This document shows, one piece after another, positions 12,705 to 24,537 of a stretch of 64,000 nucleotides of DNA. The DNA comes from Branchinecta lynchi. Taxonomy: Eukaryota; Arthropoda; Branchiopoda; Anostraca; Branchinectidae. Position 1 is the first letter of the stretch, and the number at the start of each line of letters is the position of its first letter. The stretch covers positions 7,564,001-7,628,000 of the forward strand of contig JAKZAP010000005.1 in NCBI GenBank assembly GCA_023053575.1, read 5' to 3'. The position numbers were made by a program, and so were the translations under genes. The notes beneath the pieces are model-generated. The model did not search any database, was not told the origin of the DNA, and saw only the letters and a program-made list of their open reading frames with translations.

Positions 12705-14950
12705 ATTGTTGCTGACACTTTGATGGTCATGCAAGAAAGTAGATGAGAATGTCACAAAATACCACTTTCAACCCACCTAGGTTTGGACCTAGAAACAAGA
12801 TATCCAGTTTCACTCGAGTCTGAGTATTTCCGGCACTGCGTCGGATTATCTAGGGCATATTACTTTTCTACCTTTTAAATTTAGATCCACTCGTTTGATT
12901 CCTAAACGCGCCACACCATTTCTGGTAACGCCCCCCCCCCCCCATTCAACTCTCCCTGCCACGGCCGAATCTGGTTCGGACACCTAAATGAATCATCTAA
13001 AGCATCTTCTCTTACCGCCTATTAGTTTCACTCGAATCTCAGCACTTTTCGGGAAATTGCTTGAGATTCGGTCCGGACCCTAGAAAATATCATCTAGGGA
13101 TTATGATCTTTCTACTTTTCAAGTTTTATTAATATCGGTCCACTCGTGACCCCTCGGCGAGCCGCAGAACTTTCGAGACTGTCACTCCAACTCCCCCCTC
13201 TGTGACCGAATAGATTCGGACGTCAAATAACAAATCTTCGACGCATAAACTCAGTCCTGTCCTACTTGCATCCCATTCGCTTGGTTTTTGTGCACGTGAA
13301 AAAGTTTCCGGACCCCCCCCCCCCCCCCCCCCCCCCCTAACTCCCCAAACCATGGCTGCATGTGATTCGAAAACATGTTTTGCATATCTAGGTCACCAGT
13401 TCTTATCACCCATTAAGTTTCACTCGAACCGGACCATCTGTTCGCAACTTAGGGAGGTCAGTTATTTCCGGATTCCCATTCCCTTAGCTCCCTCAAAAAC
13501 GGTCGGATCCAGGAACGGAAGTTTTCTTAGGGCATCGTGTCGGGTTCTTAAGTCTATTCGGTCGGGTCAGTAATATGCCCGCCAAGTTTTATCGTCCTTG
13601 GCACATCTGGAAGTGTCATAACTCGCGATCACTGGAATTCCTGGAAACCTCTTCCAACTCCCCCCAAAGAGCCCCGGTAAGATCTGGTTCTGTCGAGAAC
13701 GTGTCTACGGGGCTTCTGCTTGTTTTTCCTACCAAATTCTATCCCGATACCTCGACTCCAAGCGTTTCACGAGATTTCCAGTGGCCCCCTCCAACTCCCC
13801 CCACAAGCATCGGATCCGATCCGGACTTAACGTGGAACATCTAAGACGATAGCTCTTTCCACTTGCCGAATTTCATTACAATGAGTTCACCCGTTCAAAA
13901 GTTAAGCATGCCACTAGATTCCAGATTCCCCATCCCTCCACGCCCCCCACGATGGTTGGATATGGGAAACAACTAATCTCAAGGCAGTCTGTTCGGATCC
14001 CTCATATGTCTACCTAATATCATCGTCCTAGTCCCTAATTCACCCCCCCCCCCCAAACACCCCCCACTGGGCCCGAATCTGGTCCGCTTATGTCAACGAT
14101 GTATCTAGGACTTGAGAAAGTTCTTCCCACCAAGTTTCGTCCCAGTCCCCGCCACTCTAAGCATTTCCCAAGATTTCCGGTTTCCTCGTCCAGCTCCCCC
14201 CAAGGTCACCGGATCCGGTCCGGATTTTAAGCTGGTCGTCTGAGGCACGAGATCTTTCCATATATCGAATTTCATCGCTATCCGATCACCCGTTCGAAGG
14301 TTATAAATACCTCAAAATCTCGGATTCCCTATCCCTACACTCCCCCCCCCCCCGATGCTCGGATCGGCGAAGTGACTATTCCCAGCTTAATCATTTAAGG
14401 TCCCTGATATGCCTGCCAGGTTTCACTGTCCTAGCACATCCGGAAGTACGAATTAGCGGTTACCGGAATTCTGCCCCCCCCCCCCTCAAACCCCCACAGT
14501 GCCGGAATCCAGCCCGGACATGTCAACGATGTTTTTAGGACTTGTGCTTGTTCTTCTCACCAAGTTTCATCCCGATCCCTCCACTCTAAGGGTTTTCCAA
14601 TATTTCCGGCCCCCCCAGCTCCCCCTAAAGTCGCTGGATCCGGTCCGGATTTTAAGTGGGCCGTCTGAAACACGGGTCGTTCTAAATATCAAGTTTCATT
14701 AAGATCCGATCACTCGTTCAAAAGTTATAAATCCCTCTAGATTCCAGATTTCCCCTCCCTCCACTCCCCACAAGATGCTCAGATCGGTGAAGTGACTATT
14801 TCCAACTTAATCTATTAGGGTCCCTGATATGCCTGCCAAGTTTCATCGTCCTAGCTTATGTGGAAGTGCCCGAACTAGCAAACCTAGACAGACCGACCGA
14901 CAGAGCGAAAGACCGACGGACGGACAGACATTGCGATCGCTATATGGCAT
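12705..14950 (+). mobile_element. Family A repeat, both ends truncated
   Basis: Long run of pyrimidine-strand core units with CAAGTTTCATC boxes. It ends with the GACCGACGGACGGACAGACA microsatellite and CGCTATATGGCA, where the terminal hairpin is cut off. It includes a 25-base C run at 13313-13337. Confidence 0.8.
13313..13337. repeat. Poly-C tract, 25 bases
   Basis: Uninterrupted C run inside a family A core unit where other copies have 6-12 C, so the tract expands in place. Confidence 0.9.
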
Positions 14951-15049
14951 CCGTCGAATCTACGTATAGATGGCGTACTTTGAGCCCGTCTTTAATAACG
15001 CTATTCTCCATGTAAACACCTAGGCTTGCAGAGTACGCAGCCATCACAT

Positions 15050-15450
15050 AAACATAGACATAGACATTTTTTTAATTTCATCAAAAACACATAAATTTAC
15101 CATTTACCATTACAATTTACCATTAGCGGCCACTTTTAAGACAAAAAAATCCTGATTGTGGCCGTAATTCTAACCACCACGAATCCGCCATATCATTCCC
15201 TCATTACCTTCCCCCCCCCCCCCAAAGGGAGGGAGGTTTTTTTTATTTTTTTAAAAATAAATACCCTTTCCTCTTATCACACTTCTTTCCTGTTCAAATA
15301 ATGGGCTTTAACCATTATCTTGAATGATGCCAGACTTACAGCCTCTCTGACCGATTCTGGAAGGTCATTCCAGACGCTCACACCTATGTTCCTGAGAACA
15401 AATCCTGCTCTTGTTGTGTTTCTTCTCTCGTGAACTAAATCCTCTGAATG
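15050..15450 (-). mobile_element. Non-LTR retrotransposon C-terminal and 3' fragment
   Basis: The minus strand encodes a short segment, about 15300-15445, with the pattern TRAGF..NIGVSVWNDLPESVR...SFKIMVK, typical of the C-terminal tail of CR1/L2-like reverse transcriptase ORFs (LWN-LP, then FK). Downstream is an AT-rich 3' region ending in repeated TCTATG near 15052-15066. It is 5' truncated and its exact clade is not settled. Confidence 0.6.
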
Positions 15451-15554
15451 TCGGGTAAAATAAGGGTGATAAAACGAGTTAGTGTTAAAAAATCATAAAA
15501 GTACTCAGGGCTTACCTTATTTACACTTTGAAAACAAAAATCACAGGTTTAATG

Positions 15555-16022
15555 GTTGCTAATAGGCTAAACATTAACAAATAATAATGCTAAGCAATGA
15601 CGTATTTTCGCAACTCTTAGTAGTGTGTCGTGTGTCTATAGTAATAAGATTCTGAAAGAGTTGGATAGCTTCATAGTACAACTTTGGTTCTATAATATTC
15701 TTCTGCAATTTTTCATCCGTCACGAAGTCCACAAGGATCAAGTTAAACTGGGTGCAAAGTCAATATATTTTCTTTTGATCCCCTTTTTCTGACGTTATTT
15801 TTGTAAACGCTGAGCGGTAGCCTTTGATTTGATTAGGTGATTAAGGAATATTGAATCGGTCATTTTGAAGAAAAAATATCCTTCTTGATATGCAATTTTA
15901 AAAGTTTCGAGGGGCTGACAGGTTCAGTGTTAAATCGGTAGAGAAGAAACAAAATCGAAGTACTTCAGTCGGTGAAAAGGGTTGCTGAAACACTTAATGT
16001 TGCCAAGGCAACATAAATCTAG
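15555..16022 (+). mobile_element. Helitron-like family C copy, 5' truncated
   Basis: Diverged match to the 5580-5960 module (TTGGATAGCTTCATAGTA, TTTTTCATCCGTCACGA) ending in hairpin GTTGCC-AA-GGCAAC at 15999-16012, six bases, then CTAG at 16019-16022 followed by T. Confidence 0.7.
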
Positions 16023-16210
16023 TTCTATCCGTTCTCTCCTTAAGTATTCTCCGAATTAAGAATAAGAATGTCCGAAATCGGTGACACACAACTAGTAAAG
16101 TCCTATAAACCTATGTTGGTAGTGGGATTTCGTTACGGGATACCCTAATCGCGTTCCTTGACCACTCCCCGCCCATTGATGACGTCATTTTCTAAACAAG
16201 TAATGCTTAC

Positions 16211-16358
16211 TTGAGTACTGGCCTATATCTCCAGAACTTGAGGAACGATTCGTTCTCTGATGAATGCCAGGGAGCTCATGAGCTTGACTGGAGTAACCAG
16301 AGGCGCCGATTTCACTTGCATCATCATCCCAGTCGTCCTCATCCCAATCGTCACCTCC
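16211..16358 (-). CDS. Sorting nexin 9-family gene, acidic linker exon (exon 4)
   Basis: This 148 bp exon is read from acceptor TTTTAAG (AG at 16359-16360) to donor GTAAGC (16205-16210). It starts in phase 0 and ends after one base of a codon. The 49 complete codons give a low-complexity acidic stretch GGDDWDEDDWDDDASEIG followed by a Ser/Gly/Gln-rich part. Snx9-family proteins have a D/W-rich segment between the SH3 and PX domains that binds clathrin-coat partners, which fits the SH3 and proline-rich exons upstream on this strand. The phase agrees with the 21981-22091 exon (phase 0 end). The following exon should begin in phase 1 but was not found, so the PX and BAR domains probably lie beyond the left edge or behind repeats. 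Splice use is inferred from sequence only. Confidence 0.75.
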
Positions 16359-16690
16359 CTTAAAATACAACAAATTGAAGAAATAATTTACCCGCGGCAA
16401 TACACAATAAAGAGCTGTTCCACTCCCGTATAAGTTGTAATGTTTTTAAGATTTAAGCTCGGGTTTAACATGAAACTGCCACAAACGGGACGATGGAACA
16501 TAAATAGATAAAGAATCGGCAAAAAAAACATGCACACACAGACCAGATCGTCTTCCGAGATGGGGAACACCACATAAGATTGCGAGGCTGTTGGACTGTG
16601 CGGTTATGATGCAAACTTTAATGGTGCTAGGAATTCAATTTTAAGCAAAACCATTTAGGACGAAAAATCATAGGCCTTTGGGAACATATG
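16359..16690. other. Snx9-like intron, nothing recognised
   Basis: Ordinary AT-rich intron sequence between exon 4 and a family A fragment. A 61-codon frame here has no supporting feature. Confidence 0.5.
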
Positions 16691-17124
16691 CAGCGTTTGG
16701 CCAAACGTGTTCAATGTGCGTAATTTAAGGTGGCTATGAACTCATCTATGAGAAAAACCCTTGAGGCAAAATGACCATGGGCCTTGGGGAATTTAAAAAT
16801 GGATCGTGATCCAATCAGGACCAGAAACGGAACATCTAGGATATGTGTCATTGTCAGTTATAAATTTTCACCTAGGTCGGTTTACTCGTTCGAAAACTAT
16901 GCGTCAAGATTCCGCATTCCCTCTCCCTCCACTCACCCCCCCCCCCCTTGTTGGACCCGCGAAATGATAATTTTCAGTCCAATCTGGTCAGTTCGTTATA
17001 TCTCTGACAATATTCATCGTCCTAGGACATCTGGCAGTACCCTAACTCGCCATCACCTGACCTGACCGACCGACGACAAGTGATCGGTATATGGCACTTG
17101 GTCGGAAGGCAGGTGCCATAAAAA
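16690..17124 (+). mobile_element. Family A repeat, short copy
   Basis: Second-core sequence (CCTTGAGGCAAAATGACCATGGGCC), one and a half G-tract cores, then GACCGACCGACG and GGTATATGGCACTTGG...GTGCCATAAAA at 17091-17124. The left end is truncated. Confidence 0.75.
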
Positions 17125-17641
17125 GCAGCGAACGAAAACCGAACATCCGGACAAATCACCGAACAAAACCATTTCTGAGACTACCGCTCCATTCCCCCCT
17201 AACTACCGAAACTGACATAATTTCCCCAACAGTATTTAGCAAACCAAATGCGACGAAACGAATTCTTTCGAAAGAAAACTCCTTTAAATTGCTTGAATCA
17301 ACAATATCCCACCAAACCAAACTCAATTTCCGTTTAGTGTAGAATTTCCACACTTTTTCTCGACAGGAAATCCCAGCATCAGCTATTCGTGACCAAAATA
17401 AGCGAGAATATCGTGCTACTCGCGGAGGTGAAAGAAACAGGTAGAAAAAGGAGTCGTGGGGGAAATTTCACCTAATGAGATCACCAGACCCGGGGGAAAT
17501 TACAAGCAGCTGACAGGTGAAATAAAAACAAACTCAAGACGAAATGAAAGTGTATAATCTGAGGTATTCAACGGCTTATTTTGGGGGGGATAAGTAGTAC
17601 CTACAGAGTTGCAACACTGGACCCCCGATTGATCCACCAGC
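17125..17641. other. Intron stretch without recognised features
   Basis: Non-repeat-looking sequence in the Snx9-like intron. No acceptor/donor pair with a family-like frame was found. Confidence 0.4.
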
Positions 17642-17951
17642 AACAAGAGCTGAAAGCCCACACGGTACTTGCAAGAGTAAGTAGAGTGTATATCACCTAA
17701 GGCTCGCGCTGTCAAGTGCGGGTGGCTCTTCCTTGGCCTCCCTCCAGCTTACCCTAAGAATGTTATGGTCATGACCACCAAGTTCCGTCCTGATCATTCC
17801 ACCCTAAGTCTAAAAACGTTGCCCTCTTTGCCCCCCCCCCTCCTTCCAGTGTCCGACTCCGGTCCAAACCTAGTAAATAAACATCGAAGACCCGTGACCT
17901 TTTTCGATATCAAGTTCCATGCGAAGTGGAGCACTCGTTCAACAATAAAGC

Positions 17952-18204
17952 AGCGTTCACAAGCATGCTTAGCCAAGCACAGATGCCTAGGCACGTGCTC
18001 AGGTGTAGCCAAGCACCGAGCTTTCGAGGGACGTTATGTGAATATTGTTAAATATGTATGTTTAAATAACAAAAGAACTTGAACTTGAGTTCTAGAGCCT
18101 GGATCTCCGTGCCTGGCCCAAAATATGAGCCTAGGCATGACTGTGAACGGTGATGCTAGGCACGTGCTTAGACATCTGTGCTTGGCTAGGCATGCTTCTG
18201 AACG
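17952..18204. mobile_element. Foldback element with ~50 bp inverted arms
   Basis: CGTTCACAAGCATGCTTAGCC...GCACGTGC on the left is mirrored by GCACGTGC...GGCTAGGCATGCTTCTGAACG on the right, with about 50 paired bases and an AT-rich ~120 bp centre. It interrupts a family A core. No convincing target duplication was identified, so its class is open. Confidence 0.6.
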
Positions 18205-18436
18205 GGGCTTAATGCGTGCGAGGCTTTCCGGGAGAGGCGCACAAGCTTTTTCACCTCCTTCGCAGTGTCCCCGACAGCTTATGCCGTTCCCGCCAAGTCC
18301 TGTCCCAATCCCTCTACTTTTTGCGGTATTTAAGTCCCGACCCACAACGGGACCTCTGGAGCATGTTCTGTCGACAATTATCCGGTTCGGACGAAATTGG
18401 AACATCCGAAGACTGTGCTCTTACCAATTACCATGT

Positions 18437-18700
18437 TCCAATGAATGAATGAAGGGTTTATTTAAAAAAAATGGAATCTTCAATGCCCAGAGGCGAACCT
18501 GTAAGGGACTAATTACCCTCGAAACAAAACATTAATAAAAACAAAAGTTCGACAAAAATAAAGGAAAAAAGGGAAAGAAAGAAAGAAAGGAGCTTGACTT
18601 ACGCGGTCTGGGACGCACAACCAGGAAAACAACCAAAAAACAACAACTCATTTTCAACCAGAATCACTACTAACTATCCAAATCAAAAACTTTGACCATT
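18437..18700 (-). mobile_element. Non-LTR retrotransposon 3' end with (TTCA)n tail
   Basis: On the minus strand an A/T-rich UTR ends CTGGGCATTGAAGATTCC..AAATAAACCC followed by TTCATTCATTCATT, interrupting a family A unit. It resembles the 3' end at 44310-44360 in layout (short conserved box, AAT(T)AAA, tetranucleotide tail). No coding part is left. Confidence 0.5.
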
Positions 18701-18969
18701 CTTTCGAAAGAAATGCGTGCCACAAGATTCCAAATTGACCGTTCCTTTGCTGAGGCCTGGATGGTCGGATACAAGTCAACCTCGTAAGGTCCCTTATCCT
18801 CCTGACACGTTTCAGCGTCCTAGCCTTTCTGGATGTACCCTATATTGTGTGCCACAAGAATTCCGGGACCCTCTTGAGCTCCCATACAGTGCGCGGATCC
18901 TCTCTGGCTATAAAATGATATATCCAGGGCTTGTGATTGTACTTCGCGCCAATGTACCCCGTGCCATTT

Positions 18970-19240
18970 GACTGTTTGGGGCGAAAAGAAGACCAAGTTG
19001 GTGTAAAAATTTACAGAAGGATTAAAAAGCCACCACATCTACCGTAGTAAGTTCTTCAAAACGTAGCTAAAAACAAAGACCTATAGTATCACAAGTTATC
19101 ACATTGCAGTAGGTCTACAGTTCTTGGGTCGGCTTACCAACGAAACGTCCCCATGGCAAAACGTCCGCATGACAAAACTTCCCATGGAAAAATAAAAAGA
19201 AGCCAGATTTGGCTCAAAAAGATTCACACAAGAAGAATTT
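18970..19240. other. Short spacer, nothing recognised
   Basis: Contains a loosely repeated phrase AAAACGTCC/AAAACTTCC(CATGG) near 19150-19190 but no gene. Confidence 0.4.
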
Positions 19241-21509
19241 AACAAGAGCTACGAGCCCATATGGCACTTGTACGAGTAGGCTGTACAAGAAAGTAGATGA
19301 GAACGTCAGAAAATACACCCGCCATCCAAAAATGCAGTTCGGAAATAGAAGTAGGATATTTAGATTCACTCATTTCTGAGCAGTTCCGGCATCGTCTCGA
19401 CTGTCTGTAGCAAATGCACATGACTGTTCCAACTTTCATCCCAATAAATCCATTTGTTTGATCCCTAGACGTGCTACACGATTTCCGGTACTCCCTCTAT
19501 CTCCACCTACAGTGGCCAAATCTGGTTCGGAATAAAAAAAAATCGACCACCTAAAGCATCTTCTTTTATACCATCTATCAAGTTTCACTCGAATCTGAGC
19601 ATTTTTGGAAAGTTCCGGTACCCCCCCCCCTCTCCCACCAACATTGTCGGAGCTGGTTCGGGCCCAATCTCTTAATTCCCTGTTCCTGTCCATCAAGTTT
19701 TACTGAAATTGGAGCATAGCCTAACTGCAAGTTTCCAGTCCCCCCCCCCCCCCTACCTTGCCCGAATCGGGCCCGGACGCCAAATAATAAATCTAGGCCG
19801 CATAAACTCGGCACTGTCGAATTTGCATCTCATTCGGTCCATCCGTTTGGTTTTTGTGCATGTCAAAAGTCCCCCCACCCCCAATTCCCCTAATCGTGGT
19901 CGCATATGGTTCGAACGCATGTTTTACATGTCGAAGCCATCGATTCGTATCACCCATGAAGTTTCACTCGAATCAGACCACTCGTTCGCAATTTATAGAA
20001 GTCAATTTCCATATTTCTCTTCTCTTGCTCCCCAAAAAATGCTCGGATCTAGGAACGGAAGTTTCCGGGGGCATGTTGTGTCAGGTTCTTAAGTCAAGAT
20101 AATTCGGGTCGCTAATATGCCTGCAAAGTTTCGTTGTCGTTTTACATCTGGAACTATTCTAACTCACGACTACCGGAATTCCAGGAAACCCCCTCCAACT
20201 CCCCCCACAGAGCCCCGAAACCATCTGGCTCCGTCAATTTCATCTAGGCCTAATGCTTGTTTTATCCATTAAGTTTCGTCCCAATCCCTCTGCTTTTAGA
20301 GTTTCTTGAGTTCCCCCCCCCCCCCCATCCCCACAGGTATCCGGACGTGACACTGAATGTCCGAGGCGATAGCTCACCAGACAAGTTTCATTCAAATCCG
20401 ATCACCCGTCCAAAAGTTATGCACGCCACTAGATTCCGGACTCCCCATCCACCCACTCCCCCCACGATGGTCGGGTCGGGGAAACGGTTGTTCTCAAGTC
20501 AATCTGTTCGGATCCCTGACATACATGCCAAGTTTCATCGCCCTAGGACATCAGGAAGTATGCCGAACTCGCGGGATCGCTAGAAATCCGGACCCCCACC
20601 CCAACTCCCCCACAGTGCCCTGATCCGGTCCGGTTATGTCAATGATGTGTCTAGGACTTGTGCTTGTTTTTCCCACCAAGTTTCATCCCGATCCCTCCAC
20701 TCTAAGCGTTTCTCAAAATTTCCGGTTCCCTCCTCCAACTCCCCCCAGTGTCATCGGATCCGGCCCGGATTTAAAGTGAGATGTCTGAGACACGAGGTCA
20801 TCCTAAATATCAACTTTCATCAAGATCCGATCACCTGTTCGCAAGCTAAAAATACCTCAAATTTTGGCTTCACCCTCCCTCCCCCCCCCCCCCCCAGATG
20901 GTCGAATCGGGGAATTGACGATTTCCCATTTAACCTGGTCGGGTCCCAGACATGCCTGTCAATTTCTATCGTCCCAGCACATTAGGAAGCACGGAACTCG
21001 CAGGATCACTACAAATTCGGACTTCTCCCCCCCCCCCCCCAACTCCCCCAAAGTGAGCGGATCCGTTCCGGTTATATCAGTCACGTATCTAGAACTTTTG
21101 CTTGTACTTTCCACCAAGTTTCATCCGGATCCCTCCACTCTAAGTGTTTTCCAAGATTTCCGGTTTCCCCCTCCATCTCCCCCCAATGTCACCGGATCCG
21201 GTCTGGATTTAAAATGGAGGGTCTGAGACACGAAGTCCCTCCATATATCAAGTTTCATTAAGATCCAATCACCCGTTCGTAAGCTAAAAATATCTCATTT
21301 TTCCTATTTTTTTCGGATTTCCCCTCCCTCCACTCCCCTCCAGATGGTCGGATCGGGGAAGCGACCATTTCTAATTTAATCTGGTCCAGTTCCTGATATG
21401 CCTGCCAAGTATCATCGTCCTAGCTTATCTGGAAGTGCCCGAACTAGCAAAACCGGGACCGACAGACCGACTGACGGACAGAAATTACAATCGCTATATG
21501 GCACTTGAG
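19241..21509 (+). mobile_element. Family A repeat, near-complete (2.27 kb)
   Basis: Starts AACAAGAGCTACGAGCCCATATGGCACTTG and ends in the GACCGACTGACGGACAGA microsatellite plus CGCTATATGGCACTTGAG, where the last hairpin half is missing. Internal core order matches the inverted copy 54164-57184 almost base for base over long stretches. Confidence 0.85.
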
Positions 21510-21730
21510 TTTCCAATTCTAAGATCTTGTTTATTGCTTGTGATAATCTTTGTATACCTAGGCAATTTTAATCTCTTATTCCCATGCTATTCTCAAATTA
21601 ATCTGATTTGAAAGTATGCTGAGTCAGATGAAAATCTTGAAATACTCCTCCCAAAAACAATAATATTATTTTTTCTCGACTGTTCCCACCTGCAGCATAA
21701 CAAAGGTTTTGAGTCTCAGTTATCACAGTA

Positions 21731-21911
21731 AAGGTGCGTTTTTTTTATGTAGTTTAGGTGTAGTTTGACATACTTTTGTTTTGGTTATAAAAGTACAGTA
21801 TGTGGAATAGACGCATAAGACAGTACACATACTGTACTTTCATAACTGAAACAAATGGACGTCAAACTACAGTGAAACTACAACGAAACTACATCCAAAA
21901 GAACGCACCTT
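21731..21911. mobile_element. 181 bp foldback MITE
   Basis: AAGGTGCGTT...GTAGTTT..GTAGTTTGAC...AAAGTACAGTATGTG on the left mirrors CACATACTGTACTTTCA...GTCAAACTAC...AACGCACCTT on the right. A second, diverged element of the same plan is at 53721-53866. Confidence 0.7.
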
Positions 21912-21980
21912 AAGTGCCGTGTAGTCTAGGCAAACTATTTTTCACCGATGTTTGGTGTCAATAAATGAGCAATTTATTAC

Positions 21981-22091
21981 CTTGGTTTCAGCAGGGTGGA
22001 CTACTTCAGCATATTCACTGGTTGCATCTGTAGCAATGTTCAGCCTGTAATCTTTTACTGGTGGCAGGGGTGGTAAGGCAGAGGTGGTTTC
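21981..22091 (-). CDS. Sorting nexin 9-family gene, proline-rich linker exon (exon 3)
   Basis: This exon is 111 bp, exactly 37 codons, with acceptor GATTGCAG (AG at 22092-22093) and donor GTAATAA (21974-21980). Both boundaries are phase 0, matching the SH3 exon before it and the acidic exon after it. The peptide begins ETTSALPPLPPVKDYRL, a proline-rich linker, then a Thr/Ala/Glu-rich stretch ending AETK. Proline-rich linkers next to the SH3 domain are usual in this family, so the identification rests on position, phase and composition rather than on a domain. The large introns on both sides are filled by family A, non-LTR and MITE sequence. Confidence 0.7.
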
Positions 22092-22206
22092 CTGCAATCA
22101 GAGTTCCATTTATGCCACGTAGACTTTATGCTCTTCTCGCCCCCCAGTTTCTTCCACTTTACATTTCTCTCCTTCCCCAAATCGGTTTACGTAACATCCC
22201 ACCACC

Positions 22207-22258
22207 GCGCTCCTCCTTCGCGGTGCTCCTCCTTCGCGACGCTCCTCCTTCGAGGCAA
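22207..22258. repeat. 17 bp tandem repeat, three units
   Basis: GCTCCTCCTTCG followed by CGGT, CGAC or AGGC repeats three times, in the Snx9-like intron. Confidence 0.8.
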
Positions 22259-22624
22259 TCCTACATATGAATCCTGGTAGCGGACACTGCCTCCAGCTAA
22301 GTCTCTTTCAAGATTTTCAGAATTCCTATTTATTGCTTCGGCATGAACGACGTTTTTCGCCAATACTTCAAACCTTATTAGCAACGCTACTCGCAGGCCC
22401 GTGCGGGTTGTGCGGATCGCACAAAAAAAGTACACAAAAGACACAGATCAGAGGGAAAAGCCTATAAAAATGAATATGTTTGTATGTTCCGGGGGGGGTC
22501 AACCTCCTACCCCCCCCCCCCCCCTGACGGCCTTGGCTACTCGCCAGGTCGACACACACCCTTGCCAACACAGCTAACTATTTAGCGGTAAAACAAATAC
22601 TAAACTGAAAAGGCCTAGGCCTGA
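22259..22624. other. Intron stretch, nothing recognised
   Basis: No exon or element recognised. Contains two homopolymer blocks (G at ~22490, C at ~22512-22524). Confidence 0.4.
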
Positions 22625-24450
22625 AGGGTAAATAATAATAATAATAATGCTTGTTTATTGAGCCAAAAGGCCATACAAGATTTAATACACTTCACAAATA
22701 AACTATTACACCTCTATAAATACTATGCTACGTGAACTAAGCTAAATTTTCCTTCCTGAGAATAAATCTCTTGGTCACATATTTACAAACATCTACGATA
22801 CATTTGGGATTCGTAGATTTCAGGATACGGGGAAGCGATACCAGCCCACAACCAACAAATGTTACTCTCAAATGCGAAAGCTCTTGGCACTCTAAGAGGA
22901 AGTGGTTCAAATCCTCCTCCTGGGACGGCAAATGTAAGTCTCTCCCGTGCCAGCTTTCCTCCTCTTGAAAAGTTTATTTTTACTGAGGATAGGCAGACTG
23001 TTAGATCGGAGCTGGAACCAAGTTTTTAATGTAGCAGGATCTAGTCCTAGCTAAAAATAATATTCAAAATCAAACACATCTTTTATTTCAGCATACAACT
23101 TAAGAGTTTCTGAAGTTTGGAGTCTAATGTGCCATCTTGGATTTCTTGGTCTTCAATTATCTGTTCATACTTCCTTAAAATATCTCTTTGATCTTGTGTC
23201 GGGCCTAAGCCCTCATTCCATGCGTAAGATAATCCTGCGTGGTTTAAGAGAGCTTTTACTTGAGTCGGCCACGATCTTGCTCTCCTTTCTTGTAACAAAA
23301 ATTAGTACGCACCTTTCAGCAGCCTTTCATCTGGTAACTGAACTAGCTTGATCCAAAACCTAATAATCTGGACTAACCTGTACTTCCTTAGCGAAAATAT
23401 TCCAAGGTCTCCTTTCAAAGCCTGTGTAATGTGCACTCTAATCTGCACTCCAAGAATTCTCTTATAGTGCTGCAGCTGAAGCGATTCTAATTGTGTTGCC
23501 GCTTCGAAACCCCAAAGTTCTGCTCCTTCATGGATTGTAGGAAGGACTTTAGTCTTGAAAATTTGTTTTTGCATCTTTAGTTCTTTTATGCCTGAAACAC
23601 TGGGATTTCTCAAAATCGCCAATGACACTGCTTTCCCTCGTTTTACCATTTCCTTTATTTGATCTTTCCACACCCCTTTACTGGGAAGGATCATTCCTAG
23701 ATACTTAAAACTTGTTTTCTGCTGCAACTCTATCCCACTAAAGTAAAATTTGACGCAATTTTCATCTTGCTTTTTAGTCTTTCCAGAAAAAATTACGACT
23801 TCGGTTTTCTTAACGTTCAGGGTTAGCTTCTTTTTGTCTAGATATTCTTTAAGGATATTTAGGAGGTTTTGCAGATCTTGGGGTGTCTTTGCGAACAGCG
23901 CTGCGTCATCAGCAAAAAGTAGCACTGATAAAGCAAAATTCCCTAGACTAACCGTTGGAGCCCAACGACTTTGAAAAAAATCCACAATATCATTAATATA
24001 TAAACAGAACATTCTCGGGGACAGGGAACTACCTTGTTTTACTCCTTTTCCAATTTCGAGAGGTGATGATGTACCTTTTCCTACGATCCTGACAATACCT
24101 TTCGTCGCCCTGTACATATCCGCTAATAAGCCTCCAAATATCCTGGGCAGACCTACTCTTATCATCTCTACAAATAGAAGGATTCCATCAACACTGTCGA
24201 AAGCTCTTTCTAAGTCTATGAATGCTACGTATAACTTACCCTACCTTTGGAATGCTTCTCAATCAGCGCTTTCAACACAAAAACTCTGTCTATCGTACTA
24301 TAATCTTCTCTGCCCCCCCCCCCCTGTTAATTATTTTACTCTGGCCTAACCATCTTGCTAGCCTCAAATCCAATATTTTCTCTAGTATTTTACTGATTCA
24401 AAGACCGTTAAATACACTACGGCTACGAAACTACAAAATCAACTGGTATC
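22625..24450 (-). mobile_element. Non-LTR retrotransposon copy L2a (5' truncated, RT domain)
   Basis: On the minus strand the reverse transcriptase region runs from ~24450. Around 24310-24440 is a broken KILEKILDLRLARWL / RVFVLKALIEKHS segment, then FIDLERAFDSVD (catalytic Asp region), then the long frame ending at 23302. A stop or gap near 23300 leads to a second frame (WNEGLGPTQ...), then a broken C-terminal zinc-knuckle-like part (DLNHFLLEC). The 3' UTR has TATGGCCTTTTGGCT, AATAAA and an (ATT)n tail at 22629-22646. Frameshifts near 24220 and 22935 show a dead copy. It lies inside the Snx9-like intron in the same strand sense. Confidence 0.85.
23302..24237 (-). pseudogene. Reverse transcriptase of L2a, main open segment
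   Basis: The open segment continues upstream of its first Met (24165) to about 24237 and so includes FIDLERAFDSVD. In order it shows motif A (ID..RAFD), GVKQGSSLSPRMFCLYIND (motif B), LLFADDAALF (motif C with the DD pair), KTEVVIFSG and FKYLGM. Downstream come ELWGFE and HYKRILGV boxes. These are standard for group II-like non-LTR reverse transcriptases. The enzyme copies element RNA at a nicked chromosomal site. Frame breaks on both sides make it non-functional as it stands. Confidence 0.85.
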
Positions 24451-24537
24451 TGGAAAAAAAAGATTTCCTTGTCAAAAATATCTATATATCTTTTCCATGG
24501 ATTTTTCACTCACTGAACTAGCAAAAATATTTACACA

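Larger units (their letters stand above)
17642..18969 (+). mobile_element. Family A repeat carrying two insertions
   Basis: Starts AACAAGAGCTGAAAGC...GGTACTTGCAAG (degenerate A end), has pyrimidine-strand cores, and stops near CCATTTG at 18969. Core sequence is interrupted at ~17952-18204 by an inverted-repeat element and at ~18437-18700 by a retrotransposon 3' end. Confidence 0.65.

Noticed and set aside
17642..17675. Snx9-like exon in the 71-codon minus frame 17500-17715
   Set aside because: Part of it is a degenerate family A terminus, and no acceptor/donor pair fits the required phase.
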